This document shows positions 26,511 through 34,972 of a DNA stretch of 64,000 bases, piece after piece (the first letter of the stretch is position 1; every line of letters begins with the position of its first letter). The position numbers and the translations under genes are program-made. This DNA is from CAG-390 sp045546615. GTDB lineage: Bacteria > Bacillota > Clostridia > Oscillospirales > CAG-272. Below the pieces are notes generated by a model. It worked only from the letters and a program-made list of their open reading frames with translations, searched no databases and was not told the DNA's origin. The DNA is taken from NCBI GenBank assembly GCA_045546615.1, contig JAZQDD010000020.1, positions 4,294-68,293 of the forward strand, in the 5' to 3' direction.

Positions 26511-27134
26511 ATGTTTGAAGAAAAGGAATTTGGCAGTTTAAAATACGTGGTGCGCTATCCCAAGGGACACAAGGCGGGCGACAAGCACCCGACCATACTG
26601 TTTTTGCACGGTGCGGGTACGCGCGGCGATGATCTTGAGATGATAAAGACCAATTCGTTCTTCCGCATCACGGGCGAGTATGAGGATTTTCCATTCGTAT
26701 GCGTTGCGCCGCAGTGCAGATGCGTTGACACGTGGTATGATTATTGGGAAACGCTCAAGGCGTTTGTAAAGGATATTCTTGCGTCGGATTATTGCGACGA
26801 GCATCGTTTTTACGTCATAGGCAACAGCATGGGCGGTTACGCCACGTGGCAGATGGGCATCAGTATGCCCGAGGTCATTGCCGCCATCGCGCCCATTTGC
26901 GGCGGCGGTGTTGCGTGGAATACGGGCAGACTCAAGGACGTTGGCGTTTGGGCGTTCCATGGCGCAAAGGACCCTGCGGTGAATATCGCGGAATCCATAA
27001 GAATGGTCGACGGCGTAAACAAGCGCGGCGGCAATGCAAAGCTGACCGTGTACCCCGACGTGCAGCACGACTGCTGGCTCAACGCCTACGCAGACCCTGC
27101 GCTCTTTGAATGGTTTTTGTCACATACGAAATAA
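26511..27134 (+). CDS. Alpha/beta hydrolase, esterase-like
   Basis: A 207-residue alpha/beta hydrolase. The oxyanion-hole region is LFLHGAGTRGDD, the nucleophile elbow is GNSMGG, and the acid and His sit in HGAKDPAV and DVQHDCW. It has no signal peptide. By position, at the end of the sugar importer genes, it may remove acetyl or feruloyl groups from imported oligosaccharides (inference). A lipid or peptide substrate cannot be excluded. A strong terminator follows. Confidence 0.83.
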   Translation: MFEEKEFGSLKYVVRYPKGHKAGDKHPTILFLHGAGTRGDDLEMIKTNSFFRITGEYEDFPFVCVAPQCRCVDTWYDYWETLKAFVKDILASDYCDEHRFYVIGNSMGGYATWQMGISMPEVIAAIAPICGGGVAWNTGRLKDVGVWAFHGAKDPAVNIAESIRMVDGVNKRGGNAKLTVYPDVQHDCWLNAYADPALFEWFLSHTK

Positions 27135-27180
27135 AAGCAACAGCAGTTGGTGCAAATGCACCAACTGCTGTTGCTTTTTT
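27133..27180 (+). terminator. Terminator of the sugar importer operon
   Basis: A hairpin of AAAAGCAACAGCAGTTGG paired to CCAACTGCTGTTGCTTTT, with a small loop and T run. Confidence 0.92.
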
Positions 27181-27191
27181 ATGTGAAAAAC

Positions 27192-27219
27192 TTGACTTTT
27201 ATACAAAATAAGGTATAAT
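27192..27219 (+). promoter_or_regulatory. Promoter of lacZ-tmk
   Basis: TTGACT at 27192-27197 and TATAAT at 27214-27219, with a 16-base spacer. Confidence 0.72.
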
Positions 27220-27267
27220 ATATAATAGGGTGTCTTAGGCATCTAAAAACATAAACGGAGTTTTGAA

Positions 27268-29835
27268 ATGAAAGAATACGAAAGATTAGAACGCATAGGC
27301 ACAGAGCCTCACAGAGCGTATTATATCCCTTTTGCTGAAGATGACAGAGTCGGAACAAAGTTCGGCATTGTAAATCGTGCGACGAGCTCGCGCTTTATCT
27401 CGCTTGACGGTACTTGGCTTATCAAGCAGCACAGGAACGTTGCCGAGGCGGTACTTTCCGAGGAGCTTACCGAAACTATTCCCGTACCTGCTTGCGTGCA
27501 GATGCACGGCTATGACCATATTCAGTACATAAATTCCTCTTTCCCGTTCCCCGTAATGCTTCCGCACATGCCTTATGATAATCCCTGCTGGCACTATCGC
27601 CGCAGCTTTGCGCTTGCAAAGAAGGCGGGTGAGCGTTACTACCTCAATTTCGAGGGCGTTGACTGCTCTTTCTACCTCTACGTTAACGGAGAGTACAAGG
27701 GATATTCACAGATAGCTCACGCAACCAGCGAGTTTGATATTACCGACCTTGTGCGCGACGGTGAGAATGTGCTTGACGTTATGGTGCTCAAGTGGAGCGT
27801 TGCTTCCTATCTTGAGTGTCAGGACAAGTTCCGCTTCTCGGGTATTTACCGCAACGTTTACATTCTTTGCCGCCCCGAGGCGCATATCACCGATTATAAG
27901 ATAGAAACTACCGTCAGAGGCAAGACGGGTAAGCTGAAATTTATAAACGAGAGCAAGGTTGACATCGACCTTACCTTCGGACGCCAGCACCTCGTTGCAA
28001 AGGCGGGCGAGACTGTTGTATTTACAACGAGAAACGTTAAGCTCTGGAGCGCGGATGCCCCCACGCTTTACACCCTCGTGCTTCGCGCAAACGGCGAGAA
28101 GATAGTTGAAAAGGTCGGTTTCCGCTACGTTACCATTGAGAACCGCGTGTTCAAAGTAAACGGCGAAAAGACGAAGCTCCGCGGCGTAAACCGCCACGAT
28201 TTCAACTACAAGACCGCCGCTACCGTAAGCCTTGATAATCTTATGGAAGATATCCGTATGATGAAGTGGCTCAACGTAAACGCCGTTCGTACTTCCCACT
28301 ACCCCAACCGTCCCGAGTTCTATCAGCTCTGCGACCAGCACGGTATTTTCGTAATGGACGAGGCAGATCTTGAGTCTCACGGCGCGGCTCGCCGTGACGG
28401 CAGATACGATATTCCGCTTTGGAACGAGTACGCCGAGATGGAGTTCTTCGCAGATGCTATCACCGAGCGTCAGGTTGCACTCGTTGAGCGCGACAAGAAC
28501 CGTCCCTGCGTTATCATCTGGTCCATGGGTAACGAGTCCTCGTTTGGTGAGTCCTTCTTCGAGGGTGCTAAATACATCAGAGAGAGGGATACCACACGTC
28601 CCATCCACTACGAGAACTTCACCTGCGCGGACAAGAAGTATTACTATACCGACCTTGTAGATATGGTCAGCTATATGTATCCCCGCCTTAACAAGATCGA
28701 GGAAAAGATACTCAACAACCCCGACGAGTTCCGCCCCTTCGTAATGTGCGAGTACAGCCATGCTATGGGTAATAGCTGCGGCGACCTTGCGGCGTATTGG
28801 AAGATGATAGACGAGCATGACGAGATGTTCGGCGCATTTATCTGGGAGTGGGCAGACCATGCCTTCAAGAAGGGCAAGGGCTTCTGCTACGGCGGCGACT
28901 TCGGTGAGACGGAGCATGACGGCAACTTCTGCGTTGACGGCATTCTCTCTCCCGACCGCAAGCCTAAATCCTCCGCGCTTGAGATGCGTGCCGTATACGG
29001 CGGCAAGCGCACCTCCGAGATCAAGGACATTCCTCTGCCCGAGATCACCGCAAGAGCAAAGAGCATCGAGATCACTGCCGATGAGCATACCGGTGAGCTT
29101 GTTTCCATCAAGGCTGATGGCAAGGAAGTGCTTCGCACTCCCATTCACCTTAACATAACGAGATTTATCGACAACGACCGCGAGCTTACCCCCATGCTCG
29201 ACGAGAGATTCCGCCTGCCCCGTTGCAAGCCCAATATCTACTCCTGCGAGAAACGTGCGGACGGCTATGATTTCGTCGGCTGTCTTGCCGCAAACTGCCT
29301 TATGCCCGCAGTTGAGTTCAAGCTCTCCTACACGGTAAAGGGTAATGAGCTTGAAATTGCGCTTGATTACGAAATAGCTGACTATATTCAGAATATGGCT
29401 CGCTTTGGTATCGAGTTCGGCGTTGACAAGGCGTGCGGCGACTTCGCTTACATCGGCTTTGGACCTACCGAGAGCTATATCGACAAGCACGTTGCAACCG
29501 ACTACGGCTACTACGAGAGCTGTGCCGAGGACAACTACGATATGAATTACATCCGTCCTCAGGAATCGGGAAGCCACTATGCATCGAAGTACCTTGGCGT
29601 AAAGGGCGTTTTCGATATGACAGCGGACAAGAATTTCTCCTTCTCCGTTAACCCCTACACCACCGTACAGCTTCGCGATACTCTGCATAATTTCGAGCTG
29701 AAGAAGAACGATTTCGTCAACGTTTGCGTTGACCTTGCAATGCGCGGAATCGGCTCGTACTCCTGCGGACCGAAGCTCCCCGAGGAATATGAGATACCCC
29801 GTAAGGGAAGCAACACCTTCAAATTTGTTTTTTAA
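27268..29835 (+). CDS. lacZ: Beta-galactosidase GH2
   Basis: An 855-residue cytoplasmic GH2 enzyme. The order is jelly-roll domain (about 40-215), Ig-like domain, GH2 barrel (about 290-570) and C-terminal beta domains. The acid/base Glu is in WSMGNESS and the nucleophile Glu in MCEYSHAMGNS. The block GVNRHDFN is typical. It removes terminal galactose from lactose or galacto-oligosaccharides and would complete galactan breakdown started by the two GH53 enzymes. It has its own promoter. Thymidylate kinase follows 17 bases later. Confidence 0.95.
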   Translation: MKEYERLERIGTEPHRAYYIPFAEDDRVGTKFGIVNRATSSRFISLDGTWLIKQHRNVAEAVLSEELTETIPVPACVQMHGYDHIQYINSSFPFPVMLPHMPYDNPCWHYRRSFALAKKAGERYYLNFEGVDCSFYLYVNGEYKGYSQIAHATSEFDITDLVRDGENVLDVMVLKWSVASYLECQDKFRFSGIYRNVYILCRPEAHITDYKIETTVRGKTGKLKFINESKVDIDLTFGRQHLVAKAGETVVFTTRNVKLWSADAPTLYTLVLRANGEKIVEKVGFRYVTIENRVFKVNGEKTKLRGVNRHDFNYKTAATVSLDNLMEDIRMMKWLNVNAVRTSHYPNRPEFYQLCDQHGIFVMDEADLESHGAARRDGRYDIPLWNEYAEMEFFADAITERQVALVERDKNRPCVIIWSMGNESSFGESFFEGAKYIRERDTTRPIHYENFTCADKKYYYTDLVDMVSYMYPRLNKIEEKILNNPDEFRPFVMCEYSHAMGNSCGDLAAYWKMIDEHDEMFGAFIWEWADHAFKKGKGFCYGGDFGETEHDGNFCVDGILSPDRKPKSSALEMRAVYGGKRTSEIKDIPLPEITARAKSIEITADEHTGELVSIKADGKEVLRTPIHLNITRFIDNDRELTPMLDERFRLPRCKPNIYSCEKRADGYDFVGCLAANCLMPAVEFKLSYTVKGNELEIALDYEIADYIQNMARFGIEFGVDKACGDFAYIGFGPTESYIDKHVATDYGYYESCAEDNYDMNYIRPQESGSHYASKYLGVKGVFDMTADKNFSFSVNPYTTVQLRDTLHNFELKKNDFVNVCVDLAMRGIGSYSCGPKLPEEYEIPRKGSNTFKFVF

Positions 29836-29852
29836 GTGAAAGGAGCATGGCT

Positions 29853-30497
29853 ATGCCCGAGAACAAAACCACCCGAGGAAAGCTTATAATTTTTGAGGGA
29901 ACGGACGGTTGCGGAAAGACTACGCAGACCGAGCTTTTGCGCCGCCGCATAGCCGAGCATACGGGCGCGCCCTGTCTTATTGAGCGCGAACCCGATTCAC
30001 GAAACATAGTTGGCGCAATCATTCGCTCCGCCCTTTACGGCGGAGTGAAGATAGCGCCTATGAGCATGGCGTATCTCCACGTTGCCGACCGTATTGAGCA
30101 TATTGAGTTTATGCTCCCGTTGCTTGAGCGCGGCACTCACATTGTCTGCGACAGATACTACCCTTCGAATATGGCGTACAATTCGGGCGATGCGCTCAGC
30201 GTTGAGGACATTTACGAGCTTAACCGTCCCTGCGCCATGCGCCTTGCGCCCGATGCGATAGTGTATCTTGACGTGCCGCCCGAGGTCACTCGCGCGCGCC
30301 GCGAGGCGGACAGAGCCTCGGAGGAGATATACGATGCCGACGATAAGCAAAGGCAGATAAGGGCGCGATTTGAAAACGCGCTTGACCACATTGCAAAAAT
30401 GGAGGGCGAGGCGAAGATAATAAGAATCAATGCCGCGCGTCCGATAGATGAGGTCGCGGACGAGATATGGAACAGAGTCAGCGCGCTTTTGTTCTGA
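29853..30497 (+). CDS. tmk: Thymidylate kinase
   Basis: A 214-residue dTMP kinase. The P-loop is FEGTDGCGKTTQ, the DR motif is CDRYYPSN, and the lid region is rich in Arg near EVTRARREAD. It phosphorylates dTMP to dTDP. The ATG at 29853 is eight bases after AAAGGAG; the ATG at 29847 is too close to that site. It is probably co-transcribed with lacZ, an unusual partner with no obvious shared role. A terminator follows. Confidence 0.93.
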   Translation: MPENKTTRGKLIIFEGTDGCGKTTQTELLRRRIAEHTGAPCLIEREPDSRNIVGAIIRSALYGGVKIAPMSMAYLHVADRIEHIEFMLPLLERGTHIVCDRYYPSNMAYNSGDALSVEDIYELNRPCAMRLAPDAIVYLDVPPEVTRARREADRASEEIYDADDKQRQIRARFENALDHIAKMEGEAKIIRINAARPIDEVADEIWNRVSALLF

Positions 30498-30516
30498 TAA
30501 AATAATTTAAGTCAAT

Positions 30517-30556
30517 AAAAGAACCAAGTTCACAAGTGGACTTGGTTCTTTTTTGT
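30517..30556 (+). terminator. Terminator after tmk
   Basis: Arms AAAAGAACCAAGT (30517-30529) and ACTTGGTTCTTTT (30540-30552) followed by T residues. Confidence 0.92.
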
Positions 30557-30675
30557 AATATAAATTCAGAAAAAATGCAGATTAACAAAACGCAAACATT
30601 TCACAAAAAAATCAAAAACAACCCAAAGATATAATAAAGGCACAAAATCAAACAAAGACAGAGAGGTAATTTATT

Positions 30676-31041
30676 ATGAACAGAAACGATCAGCAGTTTA
30701 TGGCACAGAAAATTCGTACGCAGTATATGGAAAAAGAGTCCACCGAGCTTGACGCGCTCCGCGCGCTTGACGCAAAGGTAAAGCGTCCAGCAAACGTATT
30801 CGCCTACACCTTCGGAAGCATTTCCGCGATCATCATGGGTAGCGGTATGAGCCTCGTTATGACCGACATCGGTGACATCATCGGTATCACAAGCGCACTT
30901 GTTCCCGGTATTGCGATCGGTGTTGTCGGGCTTGGTATGGCTCTTCTCACCTACCCGATATATAAGAGAATTCTCGGCAATCGCAAGAAAAAGTACGGCG
31001 CTGAAATTTTGAAGATCAGCGAAAAGATAATGAATAACTGA
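30676..31041 (+). CDS. Small two-helix membrane protein (paralogue of the protein at 34047)
   Basis: A 121-residue protein of unknown function. A charged N-terminus is followed by two membrane segments (about 41-60 and 74-94) and a basic tail with RKKKYGAEIL. The blocks GSGMSLVMTD and YPIYKR recur in the protein at 34047-34454, so the two are related. A TATAAT lies at 30630-30635 but has no good -35 box, which suggests an activator is needed. The gene pair 30676 and 31058 lies directly before the two-component genes. Confidence 0.8.
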   Translation: MNRNDQQFMAQKIRTQYMEKESTELDALRALDAKVKRPANVFAYTFGSISAIIMGSGMSLVMTDIGDIIGITSALVPGIAIGVVGLGMALLTYPIYKRILGNRKKKYGAEILKISEKIMNN

Positions 31042-31057
31042 CAGGAGATGAATTACA

Positions 31058-31306
31058 ATGGGAATCAAGGAATTTTTCAAGAATGCATTCGCTGATATGA
31101 AGGAAAGCACCAAGGCACAGCACGAGGTCGACAAGGCAAACTTTGCCGCAGCAAAAGCAGAGGCAAAAGCAAATTGGGAGGAAGCAAAGATGTCACCCTC
31201 TCAAAGACAGGCAAAAATGCAGGAAGAGCGCGATGCTCAGATTGCGGCGGCGAACGAGCGCAAAGCGGCAGCCGATGCACGCATTGATGCGGCAAAGAAA
31301 AAATAA
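31058..31306 (+). CDS. Small Ala/Lys/Glu-rich helical protein
   Basis: An 82-residue soluble protein, very rich in Ala, Lys, Glu and Gln, predicted as one long helix after an amphipathic IKEFFKNAFADM start. AGGAG precedes the ATG and the gene follows the membrane protein by 16 bases. A strong terminator comes after it, which supports that it is real. Function unknown; a peripheral partner for the membrane protein is possible (inference). Confidence 0.75.
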   Translation: MGIKEFFKNAFADMKESTKAQHEVDKANFAAAKAEAKANWEEAKMSPSQRQAKMQEERDAQIAAANERKAAADARIDAAKKK

Positions 31307-31314
31307 GAAAGTAT

Positions 31315-31346
31315 AAGGCAACACTTATTTTGGTGTTGCCTTTTTA
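31315..31346 (+). terminator. Terminator before the two-component genes
   Basis: AAGGCAACAC paired with GTGTTGCCTT around a short loop, followed by a T run. Confidence 0.9.
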
Positions 31347-31385
31347 CAAAAACACGAAGACAGCAACAAAACTTTAACATTTCTG

Positions 31386-31394
31386 TGCTATAAT
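31386..31394 (+). promoter_or_regulatory. Extended -10 promoter of the two-component operon
   Basis: TGCTATAAT, with the TG of an extended -10 element; no good -35 box. Confidence 0.55.
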
Positions 31395-31432
31395 GAATTG
31401 TAAAAACGCAAATAAGTCTTCGGAGGAAGAAA

Positions 31433-32092
31433 ATGTTTAAAATTTTGATCGTGGAGGATGACAGAGATCTCAACCGCAGTGTGTGTTCTTTTCTCAACAA
31501 CAGCGGGTATGAGGCGATAGGCTGTCTCGACGCGGAAAGCGCCTACGACGAGATGTACAAGACCACGTTTGACCTTATCGTGTCGGACATTATGATGCCG
31601 AACATCGACGGGTTTGAATTTGCAAAGACCGTGCGCTCGCTAAACAACGATATCCCGATTTTGTTTATGACCGCGCGTGACGATTTTGCGTCCAAGCAGA
31701 GGGGCTTCCGCATCGGTATCGACGATTATATGACCAAGCCCATCGACCTTGACGAGCTTTTTTTGCGCATCGGCGCACTTTTGCGCCGTTCCAAGATCGC
31801 CTCAAGCCGTCGCCTTGAGGTTGGTAATTTCATAATGGACGCCGACGAGAGAAGCGCAACGCTTGACGGCGAGGAGATACCCTTGACGGCAAGAGAATTT
31901 GACCTTCTTTACAAGCTGTTGTCATATCCGAAAAAGACCTTTACCCGCACACAGCTGATGGATGAGTTTTGGGACGTGGATACACAGACAAGCACGCGCA
32001 CCGTTGACGTGTACAGCGCAAAGCTCGCGGATTGCGAATCCTTTGAGATACAGACTGTCCACGGTCTTGGGTACAAGGCGGTGGTCAAGTGA
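31433..32092 (+). CDS. OmpR-family response regulator
   Basis: A 219-residue regulator. The receiver domain has Asp52 as phosphate acceptor (VSDIMMP) and Lys102 (MTKP). The C-terminal winged helix (about 127-219) has LTAREFDLLYKLL and the TRTVDVY recognition region; the helix after TVDVY is a little shorter than usual. Its stop overlaps the GTG start of the kinase gene by four bases, so the pair is translationally coupled. Likely targets are the neighbouring small membrane protein genes (inference). Confidence 0.94.
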   Translation: MFKILIVEDDRDLNRSVCSFLNNSGYEAIGCLDAESAYDEMYKTTFDLIVSDIMMPNIDGFEFAKTVRSLNNDIPILFMTARDDFASKQRGFRIGIDDYMTKPIDLDELFLRIGALLRRSKIASSRRLEVGNFIMDADERSATLDGEEIPLTAREFDLLYKLLSYPKKTFTRTQLMDEFWDVDTQTSTRTVDVYSAKLADCESFEIQTVHGLGYKAVVK

Positions 32093-33186
32093 AAAAGGAT
32101 AAAATAAACCGAAAAATATTCAGTACGGTCAGCAACTTTTTCGTTTTCTTTCTGCTTGCCGCCTTCGTGACGACCTGCTGTATTATGCTGTTTATTTCGG
32201 CTTTGCAGGATTCTGTCGGCAGAGAGTTTACACGGAGCGAGATAACACTTGCCGCAAAGATCACGTTAGTAAACGTGGTGCTTATCAGTGTTGTAATGGC
32301 AACTATAGACTATCTGCGCCGTAAAATCACAGTGGAGCGCCCCGTGAAGATGATCAGCGAAGCAACCTCCAAAATGATAGAGGGCGATTTTGACGTTCGT
32401 GTTGAGCAGATCGGAAAAATCGGCACGGACGATGGTTTTCATGAGATAATCGAATGTATCAACAAGATGGCAGAGGAGCTAAAGGGTGTTGAAACGCTCC
32501 GCACGGATTTTATTGCCAACGTATCCCATGAGATGAAAACGCCGCTTGCGGTTATGCAAAACTACGGAACGCTCCTTCAAGCCCCCGAACTTTCGGAGGA
32601 AAAGCGCATCGAGTACGCCAAGGTTATTACCGATTCCTCGCGCCGTCTTGCCGACATGATGACGAATATTCTCAAGCTCAATCGCCTTGAAAACCAGCAG
32701 ATATACCCAAACCTCACCACATTTGACCTTGGCGAACAGCTATGCGAGAGCCTTTTGCAATTTGAGCATATCTGGGAAAGAAAAAATATCGAAATTGAAA
32801 CCGACATAGCCGAGGGAGTATTTATTTTAGCCGATGCGGAGCTTCTCTCGCTTGTATGGAATAATCTTTTCTCCAACGCCTTTAAGTTTACCGAAGATGG
32901 CGGCAAGGTCAGCCTTACTCTTACGTCAGACGGCAAGTATGCTACGGTCAAAATAGCCGACACGGGATGCGGAATGAGCCGTGAGGTCGGCGAGCATATC
33001 TTTGAAAAGTTTTATCAGGCTGATACTTCGCACGCAACGCAGGGCAACGGTCTTGGACTTGCGCTCGTCAAGCGCGTGGTCGATATCATGCAGGGTGAGA
33101 TAGGCGTGGAAAGCGCGGTGGGCGTCGGTACTGTCTTTAGTGTTAAAATTGGGAGAATATCTGATGAATTGGAAGAAGATAGGTAA
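32089..33186 (+). CDS. Sensor histidine kinase
   Basis: A 365-residue kinase with GTG start. Two membrane segments (about 14-38 and 56-74) flank a very short outer loop of fewer than 20 residues, so it probably senses the membrane or a partner protein. A HAMP-like linker follows, then the phospho-acceptor His147 in FIANVSHEMKTPL and the ATPase domain with NNLFSNAFKFT, DTGCGM and GNGLGLALVK. It overlaps the next gene by 23 bases. Confidence 0.94.
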   Translation: MKKDKINRKIFSTVSNFFVFFLLAAFVTTCCIMLFISALQDSVGREFTRSEITLAAKITLVNVVLISVVMATIDYLRRKITVERPVKMISEATSKMIEGDFDVRVEQIGKIGTDDGFHEIIECINKMAEELKGVETLRTDFIANVSHEMKTPLAVMQNYGTLLQAPELSEEKRIEYAKVITDSSRRLADMMTNILKLNRLENQQIYPNLTTFDLGEQLCESLLQFEHIWERKNIEIETDIAEGVFILADAELLSLVWNNLFSNAFKFTEDGGKVSLTLTSDGKYATVKIADTGCGMSREVGEHIFEKFYQADTSHATQGNGLGLALVKRVVDIMQGEIGVESAVGVGTVFSVKIGRISDELEEDR

Positions 33187-34054
33187 AGCCTTACTGTTTC
33201 CCCATATCGCAATTATGCTCATTCTCGTTCCCATAGCTACCGTTTTGCTTGTCGGCTCTATGGTGTTTATCGGAACAACTTCCCCCATCGCCATCGCATC
33301 TTACGTTCTTGCGGCGTACACCTTGACGGTGTGGTGCTTTAAGATCCCAACACTTATCAAATTTTTTAAGACCTTCAAGGACGAAAATAAATACGCCAGA
33401 GCGTGGCTTGACGATACACGACTGCGCGTAAACGTGTCGCTCTACGGCTCGCTTGTGTGGAATTCCTTGTATGGGGTCTTTCAGTTGTGGCTTGGATTTT
33501 ACCACCACACCTTTTGGTTTTACTCGCTTGGCGCATACTATATTTGCCTTGCCGCTATGCGCTTCTTTTTGGTCAGACACACGCGCAGATATGCGGCGGG
33601 GGAGAGGATGGAGACGGAGCTTGTGAAATACCGCGCTTGCGGGTGGGTATTTCTTTTGATGAATTTGTCGCTTGCCCTTATCATTTTCTTTATGGTATAT
33701 TGGAACAGGACGTTTGAGCATCACATGATAACGGCAATTGCGATGGCGGCTTACACCTTTTCGGCATTAACTATCGCCATTGTGAACGTCATAAAATACA
33801 GAAAATATAACAGCCCCGTCTTTTCGGCTTCAAAGGCTACCAGCTTGGCGGCGGCGCTTGTGTCGGTGCTGACACTCGAAGCCACTATGCTTACGACCTT
33901 TGGCAACGGAACGATGACGGCACTTGAGCAAAAATTACTGCTTGGCGCGACGGGCGCTGTTATCTCTTCGCTCATCGTGGCAACGGCGATATATATGATA
34001 GTTGTGGGTACAAGGAAACTTAAAACATTAAAATCAGAGGTACAAAATGGATAA
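33164..34054 (+). CDS. Multi-pass membrane protein of unknown function
   Basis: A 296-residue protein with about seven membrane segments and no recognised motif. The ATG at 33164 has a GGGAG site and lies inside the end of the kinase gene; an upstream TTG at 33140 is less likely. It overlaps the next gene by eight bases. Tight coupling to a histidine kinase with almost no outer loop raises the chance that it is the sensory or output partner of the system (inference). Confidence 0.75.
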   Translation: MNWKKIGKALLFPHIAIMLILVPIATVLLVGSMVFIGTTSPIAIASYVLAAYTLTVWCFKIPTLIKFFKTFKDENKYARAWLDDTRLRVNVSLYGSLVWNSLYGVFQLWLGFYHHTFWFYSLGAYYICLAAMRFFLVRHTRRYAAGERMETELVKYRACGWVFLLMNLSLALIIFFMVYWNRTFEHHMITAIAMAAYTFSALTIAIVNVIKYRKYNSPVFSASKATSLAAALVSVLTLEATMLTTFGNGTMTALEQKLLLGATGAVISSLIVATAIYMIVVGTRKLKTLKSEVQNG

Positions 34055-34454
34055 TAACGGACAAAACGGTTTCTCATATAACTACTCCGCCAAGGAGCAG
34101 GCAGAGCTTAAACGCATCCGTGATAAATATACTGCTCCTACCGAGGCAGAGGACAAAATGGCACGCCTTTACCGCCTTGATGCGAGCGTGACTAACACGG
34201 CGCAAGCCGTTGCGATAATTTTAGGTGTGATCGGCACACTCCTTCTCGGCTTTGGAATGAGCCTTATTATGACAGAGCTTGCCGAAATTCTGGGGATGAG
34301 CCAAAACACGGCTATGTTTATCGGTATTGCGGTTGGCGTTGTCGGCGGTATTCTCGCAAGCCTTGCGTATCCTATATACATCGCGGTAGTTAAGGCAAAA
34401 CGCAAAAAGCTCGCGCCCGAGATAATCCGACTTACCGACGAGCTTATGAAATGA
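34047..34454 (+). CDS. Small two-helix membrane protein (paralogue of the protein at 30676)
   Basis: A 135-residue protein with a charged N-terminal half, two membrane segments (about 53-75 and 88-108) and a basic tail. GFGMSLIMTELAEILGM and LAYPIY match GSGMSLVMTD and LTYPIY in the 30676 protein. The start overlaps the preceding gene by eight bases. It is the last gene of the two-component operon and is followed by a terminator. Function unknown. Confidence 0.8.
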   Translation: MDNNGQNGFSYNYSAKEQAELKRIRDKYTAPTEAEDKMARLYRLDASVTNTAQAVAIILGVIGTLLLGFGMSLIMTELAEILGMSQNTAMFIGIAVGVVGGILASLAYPIYIAVVKAKRKKLAPEIIRLTDELMK

Positions 34455-34464
34455 TATGATATAT

Positions 34465-34506
34465 AAAAAATACGGTATGTTTCCGAAGAAACATACCGTG
34501 TTTTTT
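34465..34506. terminator. Bidirectional terminator between convergent operons
   Basis: ACGGTATGTTTC and GAAACATACCGT (34472-34499) with a CGAA loop, flanked by an A run on the left and a T run on the right. Confidence 0.92.
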
Positions 34507-34945
34507 ATTGTGCGTTGGGATCTTCCAACGCGGCGTCAAGGAACGCGTTAAAGACGTCCTTGTTGAAATCGACTATCTTGTATCTGCCTTCCCTGCCTGA
34601 ATTAACTATGGGGTTGATATAGAGTTCGGATACCTCATCGTTAATGTAGTACACCTGATCCTCAATAGAGACTCTGTAGAACTGTCTTTGCTTAAAGACG
34701 GTGTCGGTGTCATCGTCATCGTCGAATTTTTCATAGGTGCAGTTATTTAGCATATCGACGAATGCCTTTATTTGCTGACCATCCGCGATCTTGTATATCT
34801 CGCCGTCCTTTCTTACGTCCTTGACGGTAATAAAATCGGGTATGTCAATTGACGAAAACGGACGTCCGTTGGGGTAGCATGCCGAAAGCAAAAGGCAACA
34901 AACAGCCAAAAGCGCAATCAGAGAAATCTTTCGGGAACGAAGCAT
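34505..34945 (-). CDS. Hypothetical lipoprotein
   Basis: A 146-residue lipoprotein with signal ending at Cys23 (LLLSAC). The mature part is mixed alpha/beta with a run of Asp (DDDDDTD, a possible cation site) and no motif that I recognise. AAAGGAG precedes the ATG. It lies 27 bases downstream of the alcohol dehydrogenase gene on the same strand, so it may share its transcript. Confidence 0.78.
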   Translation of the reverse strand: MLRSRKISLIALLAVCCLLLSACYPNGRPFSSIDIPDFITVKDVRKDGEIYKIADGQQIKAFVDMLNNCTYEKFDDDDDTDTVFKQRQFYRVSIEDQVYYINDEVSELYINPIVNSGREGRYKIVDFNKDVFNAFLDAALEDPNAQ

Positions 34946-34972
34946 TTTTTGAGGTTCTCCTTTAATTTAAGA

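Noticed and set aside
27706..29688. A 660-codon open frame on the minus strand inside lacZ
   Set aside because: It is a by-product of codon bias in lacZ. The lacZ product has all catalytic motifs, while the reverse product matches nothing and has no ribosome site.
29847..29852. ATG at 29847 as the start of tmk
   Set aside because: It is only one to two bases after the AAAGGAG ribosome site; ATG 29853 has normal spacing.
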